DNA of 52,678 bases from Richelia sp. CSU_2_1. GTDB lineage: Bacteria > Cyanobacteriota > Cyanobacteriia > Cyanobacteriales > Microcoleaceae. Below are positions 15,858 to 24,430 of this stretch, one piece after another (position 1 is the stretch's first letter; every line of letters begins with the position of its first letter). The stretch spans positions 1 to 52,678 of the forward strand of contig JAAUPF010000023.1 of NCBI GenBank assembly GCA_012034575.1, written 5' to 3'. The position numbers and the translations under genes are program-made. The notes beneath the pieces were generated by a model, which searched no databases, was not told the origin of the DNA, and saw nothing but the letters and a program-made list of their open reading frames with translations.

Positions 15858-16724
15858 ATGTCGAATTCAAAATCAATCTCTGTTTCCAAAGTAACTCGCT
15901 ACCAAAATGCAGCCCTGAATTACTATTTAGGGCTGACAGAATCCCCCTACCTGCACTACGGTTATTGGGAATCTTTACCTGTTCCCGCTGTCGAATTAAC
16001 CATCGGAAGGTTGCGCCTCGCTCAAGAAGCTTATACAGTCAAACTGTTAGACTTTATTCCCAAAAATGTCAAAACCGTACTGGATGTTGGGTGCGGAATT
16101 GGCGGCAATGCGGCTTATTTACTCGATCGAGGTTTTACAGTAGAAGGACTAGCACCCGATCCATTCCAAAAAGAGCGATTTCTCCAGCATACAGGCGGTC
16201 GGGCAATCTTCCACCTCGCGAAGTTTGAAAACTTTAAAGCAACCCACGATTACGATCTAATTCTCTTGAGTGAAAGCAGTCAATACATGGCTGCTGCTGA
16301 TATCGCTGCTGGTGCGGCTGCTATCCTCAATCCCGGCGGCTATTTGTTGATTGCAGATATGATGCGATCGAATGCTAATTATACAGAGGGAATGTTTTCT
16401 AATTGTCATGTTGTTGCAGAACTTCGCGCTGCTTTGTTGCAAGCTGGATTCACTTTAGTAAAAACTGAGGATATCTCCGCTCATATTTTACCGACGATCG
16501 ACCTGTATGTCGATGCTTTCCGCAGGTACGGATTGAACACGATGATTTATGTTGCTGATTTAATTGCGATCGCAGTTTCGCCAATTCACAAATTATTGCG
16601 CTGGATATTTCGGCGCTGGTTCAAGAAACTGGTGGTTGAAGGATTGGAGGCGAGCCAACTTTTTGAACAGCATCTCTGTTACGAAATAGAACTTTGGCAG
16701 TTGTCAGAAACAGTCGATCGTTGA
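15858..16724 (+). CDS. SAM-dependent methyltransferase (class I)
   Basis: Class I methyltransferase of 288 residues from the ATG at 15858. Motif I VLDVGCGIGGNAAYL (about 75-89) binds SAM, motif II is VEGLAPDP, and the post-I segments DYDLILLSES and LNPGGYLLIADMM are present. The N-terminal cap (ALNYYLGLTESPYLHYGYW) resembles small-molecule methyltransferases of the UbiE/sterol type that recognise a lipid or cofactor. A hydrophobic helix near the C-terminus (YVADLIAIAVSPIHKLL) may touch the membrane. An extra in-frame open stretch upstream to 15669 overlaps the preceding gene and was discarded. Its position after the riboswitch suggests B12-linked regulation; the substrate is unknown. Confidence 0.83.
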   Translation: MSNSKSISVSKVTRYQNAALNYYLGLTESPYLHYGYWESLPVPAVELTIGRLRLAQEAYTVKLLDFIPKNVKTVLDVGCGIGGNAAYLLDRGFTVEGLAPDPFQKERFLQHTGGRAIFHLAKFENFKATHDYDLILLSESSQYMAAADIAAGAAAILNPGGYLLIADMMRSNANYTEGMFSNCHVVAELRAALLQAGFTLVKTEDISAHILPTIDLYVDAFRRYGLNTMIYVADLIAIAVSPIHKLLRWIFRRWFKKLVVEGLEASQLFEQHLCYEIELWQLSETVDR

Positions 16725-16915
16725 CAGTTGATAGTCGATCGTTGATAGTTGATAGTTGTAGTGCGAGCGTCCCCGCTCGCGATCGGTTGATAGTTGAGAG
16801 TTTTAGTGCGAGGGTCCCCGCTCGCGATCGGTTGACAATCGATCGTTGATAGTTGACATTTGAGAGTCGATCGATTACCAATTATCGACTACCAATTACC
16901 AAGTACCAATTACCT
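16725..16915. repeat. Hairpin and GTTGATA repeats between methyltransferase and Uma2 genes
   Basis: Two copies (16758-16790 and 16804-16836) of a unit with the hairpin GCGAGCGTCCCCGCTCGC followed by GATCGGTTGA, embedded in GTTGATAGTT repeats and ending in a short ATTACCA run (about 16875-16915). The second copy has GCGAGGG in the left arm and so is a weaker hairpin. These could terminate either convergent gene. Confidence 0.65.
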
Positions 16916-16929
16916 GCAGTAGTTGTTAG

Positions 16930-17556
16930 TTATTGAGCCGCCTGAAAAATCTGTTCTGCTGTTAAGTTTAAATCGGGAAAAGCAAGCGATCGCACCACAT
17001 CATCACCTCTAAATCTATCGACTGCATACTCGCCGTCAACCAATTGGTTTACAGAGATAGTGGGTTGCTTAGGATTGCCAATATATCTTCTGCCACCTAA
17101 CCCTAAATAATCGACAATCCAGTATTCAGAAATTCCCAGCTTTTCATATTCTCCTAACTTCATCAAGTAGTCATCTTGCCAATTGGTACTGACAACTTCG
17201 ATGACTAAACGGATAGTTTCACCTTTGGTAATAGTCGATCGCTTTTTCCACATCGGTTCCGTTTCGATTCTGGACTTGTCTAATACCATCACATCGGGGC
17301 TGTAGCCAGATTTATCAGAATCAATAGCCTTAATAATTCCTTGCCGTGGAATAAAATAGGGCAAAGCCAAACGTTCAATTTGAACGCCTACTTTGAGGGC
17401 GAGGAAGCCCCCTACTTGTTCGTGAGTTCCAGTTGCTTGCATTTCGATAACGGCTCCATCATGTAATTCAAAGCGACCTTGACCCTCTGGATACCAGTCC
17501 AGAAACTCATCTAGGGTCATTTGTTTAGACTTAGCAGGTTGTTCTTGAACGAGCAT
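16930..17556 (-). CDS. Uma2 family (DUF820) protein, third copy
   Basis: Uma2/DUF820 family, 208 residues: LDEFLDWYPEGQGRFELHDG near the start, YSPDVMVLDK with the Asp, IRLVIEVVSTNWQDDY with the Glu, and YEKLGISEYWIVDY. The C-terminus LAFPDLNLTAEQIFQA is the usual family ending. AGGAG lies just before its ATG. It is convergent with the methyltransferase. Biological role of the family unknown. Confidence 0.92.
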   Translation of the reverse strand: MLVQEQPAKSKQMTLDEFLDWYPEGQGRFELHDGAVIEMQATGTHEQVGGFLALKVGVQIERLALPYFIPRQGIIKAIDSDKSGYSPDVMVLDKSRIETEPMWKKRSTITKGETIRLVIEVVSTNWQDDYLMKLGEYEKLGISEYWIVDYLGLGGRRYIGNPKQPTISVNQLVDGEYAVDRFRGDDVVRSLAFPDLNLTAEQIFQAAQ

Positions 17557-17717
17557 ATTGGTTCTCCTTATTTGCTGTTAATTTCAACGTCTCTATAAAT
17601 TTTTTAAATTAGGCTATACTTAGATCGTAACTTCCAATTGTTACTTTGTCAATTATAGCATTTCTCACTAATATAACGTGCACCCGATTTTGTATCTACC
17701 TAAAAAAGACTATATTT

Positions 17718-18566
17718 ATGTCACAACCGATTCTCGAATTCGATCGCGCTTCCTACAGCTACCCCTGCAACGCGCGATCGGCAATTCAAAGTCTCAACTT
17801 GCAAGTGCCAGCAGGCAAAAGATGCGGGCTAATCGGTCAAAATGGATGCGGTAAAACCACCTTATTTTTGCTAGCAAATGGCTTGTATCAACCCCAACAG
17901 GGAAAGCTATACTGGCAAGGCGAACCATTCCGCTACGATCGCAAATCCCTAACCAAATTGCGCCAGCAAATCGGACTGGTTTTTCAAAATCCCGAACATC
18001 AATTAGTCGCTGCTACGGTAGAAGAAGATATCTCTTACGGATTGTACAATTTAGGATTGACAGAATCTGAAATAGCGCGACGGGTGCAAGAGGCGATCGA
18101 TCGATTCGATCTCGCAGAATTAGCCCACCAACCAGTTCACAATCTCAGTTTGGGACAGAAAAAACGGGTGTCGATCGCTGATATTATGGTATTAGAACCC
18201 AAACTTTTGCTGTTAGATGAACCTACCGCTTATCTCGACCCGCGCCACACGCAACAACTGATTTCTCTGCTGCAACAAATTCACGCGATCGGCACTACAA
18301 TTCTCTTAGCAAGTCACGATTTAGATTTCATCTACCGCTGGGCGGATTGGGTGTTTGTGATGGATCGGGGACAACTGATTTTAGAAGGAACACCGGAAAC
18401 TGTTTTTGCCCAGCGGGAGGTGTTAGAACAATTGCAACTTGGGGTACCGCTGGCGATCGAACTGATGGAGGAAATAAGGGCGATCGTACAGAGAAATGAT
18501 AACTCAAATATAGAGAATTTTGAGCAGTGGCAACAACAAATTTTAGAAGCACGACGGCTGCTTTAA
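17718..18566 (+). CDS. cbiO: CbiO-like energy-coupling (ECF) ABC transporter ATPase
   Basis: ATPase of the ECF cobalt/nickel transporter type. Walker A GQNGCGKTT, Q-loop LVFQNPEHQLVAATVEED (the QNPxxQ signature of ECF ATPases), ABC signature LSLGQKKR, Walker B LLLLDEPTAYLD and switch LASHDLDF are present; the C-terminal extension to 282 residues is typical of CbiO. The ATG at 17718 was chosen because the open frame upstream lacks family sequence. The usual partners (cbiM, cbiN, cbiQ) are not in the window. It lies 2.5 kb from the cobalamin riboswitch, with a Uma2 gene on the opposite strand between. Substrate could be cobalt, nickel or biotin; cobalt is a guess. Confidence 0.83.
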   Translation: MSQPILEFDRASYSYPCNARSAIQSLNLQVPAGKRCGLIGQNGCGKTTLFLLANGLYQPQQGKLYWQGEPFRYDRKSLTKLRQQIGLVFQNPEHQLVAATVEEDISYGLYNLGLTESEIARRVQEAIDRFDLAELAHQPVHNLSLGQKKRVSIADIMVLEPKLLLLDEPTAYLDPRHTQQLISLLQQIHAIGTTILLASHDLDFIYRWADWVFVMDRGQLILEGTPETVFAQREVLEQLQLGVPLAIELMEEIRAIVQRNDNSNIENFEQWQQQILEARRLL

Positions 18567-18646
18567 ATCTGTAAAATTGGTATTATAAAACTACTATGTA
18601 CTGCATTACTCTTCATGCACCATCTCATCGCCCCGATTTCAATCAT

Positions 18647-19789
18647 TTAGCGATCGGCTTTTTTGCCTGTGAGCAAATACACGATTTCTTCTCCTTTACC
18701 TTTAATCTCGATCGCCCCCCTCTCTTCAAATACATACCGATCTTTTAACTCCTCATAAATAGCAGCAGTCACTTGAATGTACCCCGGCAATCCTTGAGAT
18801 TCCATCCGAGAAGCAACATTCACAGTATCTCCCCACAAGTCGTAGATGAATTTTTTAGTACCGATTACGCCAGCAACTACTGGCCCCATATGAATGCCTA
18901 TCCGAATTTGAAATTGTTCGCCGGTATCGGTTTTAAAATCAGCAATTGCTGCTTGCATATCTAATGCCATATTCGCGATCGCTTCTGCACGATCGGCCTT
19001 CGGTACTGGCAACCCCCCTGCTACCATATAAGCATCGCCACTTGTTTTAATTTTTTCCAAACCGTTTTTCTCAGTTAGTTCATCAAACTTAGAAAAAATC
19101 TGATTTAATAAACTCACCAATTCCTGCGGTGACATTCGGGCTGCAATAGACGTAAAACCAACTATATCAGCAAACAAAACCGTTGCTGATTCAAACCTCT
19201 CGGCCTCTGTATTTTCACCTTTTTTCAAATTTTCAACAATCGCTGCTGGTAAAATATTTAGCAATAAACGATCGGACTTTTCTTGAGCAATGCGCAAAGC
19301 TAGCTCAACTCCTTCTCGCTCTTGAATTTCGTTTTGCAAGCGCCTGACAAGTTCTTCTAATTTCTCCGTTTGCTGTTGCAGTAGCTTTTGTTGATGTTGA
19401 ATTGTTAACTGATTTGCCACTCGGGCCAATACTTCTCGATCTTGAAAAGGTTTTGTAATATAGTCAACAGCTCCCACCTCAAAGGCTTTCACCTTATCTG
19501 AAACATCATCTAAGGCGCTTAAGAAAATGACGGGAATCGAGCTGGTTATTGGCGAAGCTTTCAACTGGGCACACACCTCGTATCCATTCATTTCTGGCAT
19601 CATTACATCTAGCAGAATTAGATTCGGAGGCAGCTCTTGCGCTGTAGATATCGCCCTTTGTCCGTTTAGCGCTTTGCGCACCTGATATCCTTGTTGGGTC
19701 AAGATTGTTGATAAAAGCCGCACGTTATCTGGCGTATCATCAACTACTAAAATGTTAGCTTGAATTGTAGAAACTTGATTGCTGTTCAT
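18647..19789 (-). CDS. Response regulator with class III adenylyl cyclase output
   Basis: Residues 10-130 form a receiver with phospho-acceptor Asp61 (LILLDVMMPEMNG) and the conserved Lys in YITKPF. A coiled coil (135-175) joins it to a class III cyclase domain (about 195-375): metal-binding Asp208 in LFADIVGFTS and Asp252 in SGDAYM, adenine-specifying Lys248 in EKIKT and Asp317 in YDLWGD, transition-state Asn324 and Arg328 in VNVASR. The Lys/Asp pair predicts ATP rather than GTP as substrate, so it should make cAMP when phosphorylated. It begins 35 bases after the stop of the hybrid sensor kinase on the same strand, its probable partner. GGTATRR-like promoter was not sought. Confidence 0.9.
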   Translation of the reverse strand: MNSNQVSTIQANILVVDDTPDNVRLLSTILTQQGYQVRKALNGQRAISTAQELPPNLILLDVMMPEMNGYEVCAQLKASPITSSIPVIFLSALDDVSDKVKAFEVGAVDYITKPFQDREVLARVANQLTIQHQQKLLQQQTEKLEELVRRLQNEIQEREGVELALRIAQEKSDRLLLNILPAAIVENLKKGENTEAERFESATVLFADIVGFTSIAARMSPQELVSLLNQIFSKFDELTEKNGLEKIKTSGDAYMVAGGLPVPKADRAEAIANMALDMQAAIADFKTDTGEQFQIRIGIHMGPVVAGVIGTKKFIYDLWGDTVNVASRMESQGLPGYIQVTAAIYEELKDRYVFEERGAIEIKGKGEEIVYLLTGKKADR

Positions 19790-19824
19790 GCGATCGTGCG
19801 CTTATTTTTTTACCATCATACATA

Positions 19825-22800
19825 TTAACACTGACGCACGGCAACCCCTGATTTCGCTAGCTCTATAATATCATCAAATAGGAAATCATGCGCTAAATTA
19901 GTAAGGATTTGTGCGGCGGTTTCCAATTCTTTAGGCATTTCCTCAACCAACTGGAGAATTTTATCGTCGCAACATTCACGAGCCGCATCAGATATCTTCT
20001 GCACCCACTCAACAGGCATTTGCGCGAGTAGCGATTCTACCGATTGAGTGCTGTCATCTTCACTAATTTCGCTTTCATTTTCGATGTTTAACTCAACAGG
20101 TTCCTTATAAATGTAGCGAATCCCTAAAAGTTCTTCCATTTTCGCAAACAGTACGTTTGCATCGAATGGTTTGCGAATAAAATCATCGCAGCCTGCTCTT
20201 AAAATAGTCTTGCGTTCCTCTTCAAAAGCACTAGCAGTAAGAGCAACGATCGCGGTTTTTTTTCCTAGAGGATGAGCCTTGATTCGTCTTGTAGCTTCGT
20301 AGCCGTTCATCACGGGCATTTGCATATCCATCCAGATCAGGTGCGGTTGCCAATTCTCCCATATAACAATCGCTTCTTCACCGTTTCTAGCTTCTCGGAC
20401 TAGGAGGCCTAGCGGTGACAATAACCTGGTAATGACTAAACAGTTATCGGCACGATCGTCAACTACCAAAATCCGATATTCAGGTTGATTAGGTGCTAGA
20501 CCAATTACCTTTTTTTGCGATTTGAGCATTTTTATCTCAGCCGAATCTGCCAGGTTAATCTTAATATCAAATGCAAACTTACTTCCCAAGCCTGGGGTAC
20601 TGCTAACAGCAATATCTCCTCCCATCATTTGTACGAATTTGCGACTGATTGGTAAACCCAAACCAGTCCCCTGTTGAGATTTACGACCTGTTTTTGTTTG
20701 CTCGAAAGGTTCAAATAACTTATTCATCTCTTGCGCCTCAATCCCAGGGCCCGTATCTTCAATTTCAAACTCAAGACGTAGAAATATAGGTATCATTGAA
20801 TTCGCGTTGCAATCGAACTCCTTCTGTGCGGACTCTTCAGAACCCGCGAAGGCGGGTTTTGTTTGTATAGTCGCGGTTTCAACCGCCGAGTTCTGTGAAT
20901 TTCCCGAACCCGCGAAGGCGGGTTTCGTTTGTATATCTGCGGTTTCAACCGCCGAGTTTCCCTTCTTTTTCACTCGCAAATTAACGCTACCAGTCTCTGT
21001 AAACTTGATAGCATTTCCGACAATATTAATTAAAATTTGACGCAATTTACCCTCATCTCCACAAACAAATTGCGGCACTCCCTCACCGATTTCAAAATTT
21101 AGCTGCAATTTCTTAGATTCAGTTTTCAATCGGAACATCTCCTCTAAGGTTTCTAGCAGGCGGATTAAATTAAAACTGCTTTCATTAAGCTGACTTCTGC
21201 CCGCTTCAATTTTCGACATTTCCAAAATATCATTAATTAGTGAAAGCAAGTGTTCGCCCGCGCGATTGATAATTTCTAAGTGTTGCTGGTGTTGCTTGTT
21301 TAAAGAAGAATCGCGCACCATTACCTGACTGAATCCCAGAATTGCATTCAAGGGAGTCCGCAATTCGTGGCTCATAGAAGAAAGGAATTCGCTCTTGGCG
21401 TGGTTAGCTTTATCAGCAGCTACTACCGCTTTTTGTAAAGCTGCTTCTGCCAGTTTGCGATCGGCAATTTCCGTTTTGGCTTGTTCAAAAAGGGTAGATT
21501 GCTGGATGGCAATTGCTAGCTGCACGGAAATCAGCTTGAGAGATTCTATCTCCGAAGAGTTCCAATGCCTTTGACTGCGACAGTGATGAGCGATCAGCAG
21601 TCCCCATAAATTTTCACCTTGTAAAATGGGAACTACGATGTTAGCTTTAATTTCAAACTGGCTCAATAAATCGATGTGGCATTTTGAAATATCTGCCGTA
21701 TAAATATTATCGATCGCCCGCAAATGTCCCTCTGCATAAACAGAAACGTAACGTTCTCGAAAACAAGGATCGTTAATATCAGTTCCCAAAATCGGACTCG
21801 TATCCGCTGCTACCGACTCCACAGCTACAAATCCGCTCCAATCAGGATTAAAGCGGTAAATAATAGTGCGATCTGTTGACAAAAACTGGCGGACTTCTTC
21901 CACAGCCATTGTCATCACTTCTTCTAGGTTGAGAGAGGAGCGAATCCGTTCTTGAATGGAATTCACGAGACGCTCTCTTTTTACTTGCTGTTGCAAAGCT
22001 ATTTCCGCTTGTTTGCGAGCCGTAATATCAACTGCATAACCGACACATTCCACAGGGATGCCACCAGCATCTTTGACTAACTTAACCTCATCATAGATCC
22101 AGCGATAATTACCATCTTTGTGCAATTCTCGGTATTCATACGATATTAACTCTTTTTCCAAGATTCGATCGTATTCATTCGCTACAATTTCTCGATCTTC
22201 TGGGTGAATGATGCTGTGCCAATCAAGAGAACCATTAACAAATTCTCGGGCTTCGTAACCAATCATCGAAAAAACGTTTTCGCTGACAAAAGTTACGTCA
22301 TAATTTTCCCCTACTTTGCAGCTAAAAATAACTGCCGGAGTAGTTGCTAGCAAATACTGCAAGCGTTCGGTAACGGAGCGCAATTTTAACTCAGCTTGTT
22401 TGCGATCGCGAGCTTCCATTGCTAAAGCTGTCATCTGTGCCAAATAGCTAGCGAAACTTTGTTCGTCTAGCATCCAATTCCTCGGCTTGTTTTTATGTTC
22501 TAAAGAAATTACCCCTGCCAATCGCCCTTGATGGGTAATCGGAATATTTAGCATTGAGGAAATGTTTAAAGGCATCAAATAAGATGCGCTCAACTCTCGG
22601 GTGCGCGGATCGGTTTTAGCATCAACTGCCACGATCGCCTGTTGGGTTTTCAAAGCTTGGAAATAGGTAGGATAATCAGTAAGTTTAAGTTTTTTACCCC
22701 CGCTGTGTCGATCGGCAGCCAATTCGTAGATGTTGGCACAGCACATTGCCGATTTATCTTCCTGATAAAACCAAATACTACCCCGATCGACATTCAGGAT

Positions 22801-23487
22801 GCGGGTTGCCATTTGCGCAATCTCTCTGAGCGCCTCGCCGATATTTCCCTCATAAATACTAGATTTTTTTGCTAATTCTAGCAACCCTGCTTGTTGTTCG
22901 GTCAACCGAATTTCTCGTTCGCGCAAAGCCTGTTCCGCCGCAATTCTTTCCCAAATTTCTGCTTCCAAGCAAGTGTTAGTTGCTCTTAATTCTGCTGTGC
23001 GATCTTCGACTTTAGTTTCTAAGTCATCATAAGCAGTTCGCAAAGCTAGTTCTGCATCTTCTCGCACGGAAATTTCGCGCTGAAGCTTGCGATTTATTTC
23101 CTCTAATTCCTGGGGAGTTTTTAAAGATAAAAATTGTGGCAATAGTGTTACCATTTGTCCCGCTGTGAAGCAGGAAACCAGTGCAGTAGCTGCTTTCTCA
23201 AGGCCCGACAGCCAATAAGCCGAATGCCACAGCGTCCAAATTTCTAATAAGTGACCCGTCCCGCAAAGAATAATAAATGCACCAAATAAAGCAAATATTC
23301 CTAAAAAAGGAACGTCGCGCCGCTTGAAGATAAAATAAATCAGCATCGCCGGAATTGAAAAATAGGCGATCGCGATTAAAAAGTCTCCCGTTACGTGCAG
23401 CCACACTAAAGGTGTTTGCCACAGATAGCAGTGACCGTGCGGCATATACTGAGTTGGAGAAAAGATATTTTTGATTAATTCCCACAT
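19825..23487 (-). CDS. Hybrid histidine kinase with ethylene-binding domain and DXCF cyanobacteriochrome GAF (Etr1/UirS-like)
   Basis: Membrane hybrid kinase of 1220 residues. Residues 25-120: three-helix ethylene-binding domain; Asp35, Tyr42, Cys75 and His79 match the spacing of plant ETR1 Asp25, Tyr32, Cys65 and His69, the copper/ethylene site. Then coiled coil (125-205), GAF (211-360), PAS (375-490), and a phytochrome-type GAF (505-665) with both DPCF (573-576, DXCF motif) and Cys603-His604, the chromophore Cys-His; this predicts a bilin photosensor. The kinase core has His707 in SHELRTP, an N-box around 821-828, and DTGPG at 911-915. A receiver follows (Asp1054), then a possible HPt-like helical tail. 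The HATPase region carries an unusual repetitive insert (about 844-888). Resembles Synechocystis Slr1212. It is followed by a receiver-adenylyl cyclase. Confidence 0.92.
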   Translation of the reverse strand: MWELIKNIFSPTQYMPHGHCYLWQTPLVWLHVTGDFLIAIAYFSIPAMLIYFIFKRRDVPFLGIFALFGAFIILCGTGHLLEIWTLWHSAYWLSGLEKAATALVSCFTAGQMVTLLPQFLSLKTPQELEEINRKLQREISVREDAELALRTAYDDLETKVEDRTAELRATNTCLEAEIWERIAAEQALREREIRLTEQQAGLLELAKKSSIYEGNIGEALREIAQMATRILNVDRGSIWFYQEDKSAMCCANIYELAADRHSGGKKLKLTDYPTYFQALKTQQAIVAVDAKTDPRTRELSASYLMPLNISSMLNIPITHQGRLAGVISLEHKNKPRNWMLDEQSFASYLAQMTALAMEARDRKQAELKLRSVTERLQYLLATTPAVIFSCKVGENYDVTFVSENVFSMIGYEAREFVNGSLDWHSIIHPEDREIVANEYDRILEKELISYEYRELHKDGNYRWIYDEVKLVKDAGGIPVECVGYAVDITARKQAEIALQQQVKRERLVNSIQERIRSSLNLEEVMTMAVEEVRQFLSTDRTIIYRFNPDWSGFVAVESVAADTSPILGTDINDPCFRERYVSVYAEGHLRAIDNIYTADISKCHIDLLSQFEIKANIVVPILQGENLWGLLIAHHCRSQRHWNSSEIESLKLISVQLAIAIQQSTLFEQAKTEIADRKLAEAALQKAVVAADKANHAKSEFLSSMSHELRTPLNAILGFSQVMVRDSSLNKQHQQHLEIINRAGEHLLSLINDILEMSKIEAGRSQLNESSFNLIRLLETLEEMFRLKTESKKLQLNFEIGEGVPQFVCGDEGKLRQILINIVGNAIKFTETGSVNLRVKKKGNSAVETADIQTKPAFAGSGNSQNSAVETATIQTKPAFAGSEESAQKEFDCNANSMIPIFLRLEFEIEDTGPGIEAQEMNKLFEPFEQTKTGRKSQQGTGLGLPISRKFVQMMGGDIAVSSTPGLGSKFAFDIKINLADSAEIKMLKSQKKVIGLAPNQPEYRILVVDDRADNCLVITRLLSPLGLLVREARNGEEAIVIWENWQPHLIWMDMQMPVMNGYEATRRIKAHPLGKKTAIVALTASAFEEERKTILRAGCDDFIRKPFDANVLFAKMEELLGIRYIYKEPVELNIENESEISEDDSTQSVESLLAQMPVEWVQKISDAARECCDDKILQLVEEMPKELETAAQILTNLAHDFLFDDIIELAKSGVAVRQC
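20839..20958 (-). repeat. Two tandem hairpin elements inserted in-frame in the kinase gene
   Basis: Copies at 20839-20892 and 20905-20958 with a 66-base period. Each has arms AACCCGC/GCGGGTT and GCGGTT/AACCGC joined by an AT-rich linker. In the kinase frame each reads SAVETA(D/T)IQTKPAFAGS, 22 residues per unit. A relative with changed arms is at 5111-5165 in non-coding DNA. The insert sits between the N-box and G1-box of the HATPase domain, a loop that tolerates extra length. Confidence 0.85.
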
Positions 23488-24341
23488 GATATTTGGTAGT
23501 AGCAGATAGTCTTGATGTAAACTCTCGATGTAAACTAGATTGAGTATCGCGTCCAGTTGAAAAGTTATAATGCTTTTGGACTCTCTGCCGATCGCACCCA
23601 GAAACCCGTCAACCCGTACTGCATTTATCGGTAATTAACCGGACTCGATCTAAGTTAAACAAACAAGTGAAAGCAATCAATTATCATAACCAAATTTCGA
23701 GTGAAAGAGCGCCGCCTTTACAAAAGTTTTACATAACAGCTTGCTTGTTGGCAAGGTGGCGATCGTCTGGGAATTTCAACTCGTAATTTCAACGATAAAC
23801 TCGGTGTTTTCACTCAACCCGGTTATTTGTTAATATCTTCCTTCTTCCTTCTTCCCTATGACCAAAGTTACATACTAAAGATGATAACAGTAATAAAATC
23901 AGGAAAAATTATAGTTGTAGGTTGGGTTGAACGAAGAGAAACCCAACTAATATCATGTCCGGTCGATTACTATAAAAAAAACAGATCGAGCGTGTGGAAT
24001 GCAAGTCCGCTCTTTCTTGTCTGAGGGAGTCCACACTACGAACGAATCTTATTGCCCTCACTTGACCGGACGCGATCTAATACCACATCAGGGTTGTTCG
24101 TACCCGTTATAAGTTGTAGGGTGCGGATCGGCGATCGTCTCATCTACTTTGAGAAATTCCTAGCGACGCACCATACGATCGTATAGGCGATGAGTAACCC
24201 GCATTTTGTATAATCTATCAAGCGCAGCAATTTTTATAATTAGTATAAAATTAGGAATTATCGACAAGCCTTCCTTCTTGCCTCTGCCTTATGCCTGCTT
24301 CCTTCGGCTCTAAAATCGATCGGTCGAGAAAGCCACACAAA
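23488..24341. other. Long spacer with short repeats between kinase and aldolase genes
   Basis: No convincing gene on either strand; the one open stretch (23827-24024) has no recognisable content. Visible: a TTCCTTCTTCC run (about 23838), a hairpin GGTTGGGTTGAACGAAGAGA followed by AACCCAAC (about 23920-23949), and an inverted TAGGGTGCG...CGACGCACC pair (about 24118-24172), both common dispersed elements in cyanobacteria. The kinase promoter must lie at its left end. Confidence 0.6.
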
Positions 24342-24372
24342 CAAAAATCCGGGCAACTCAAAAGCTACCCGG
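24342..24372 (-). terminator. Intrinsic terminator downstream of fba
   Basis: On the minus strand CCGGGTAGCTTTTGAGTTGC closes a stem with CCGGGTAG-type complementarity (arms CCGGGTAGCT/AGTTGCCCGG) and is followed by ATTTTTGTTTG. It lies about 58 bases after the aldolase stop, as expected for a Rho-independent terminator. Confidence 0.75.
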
Positions 24373-24430
24373 CAAGTCAGATTTAAGACTGTAGATTAAT
24401 CTAAAATCTCAAACCTAAAACCTAAAATTA

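Noticed and set aside
23827..24024. Small open frame in the kinase-aldolase spacer
   Set aside because: It crosses a dispersed hairpin repeat, and no conserved protein pattern or ribosome-binding site is visible.
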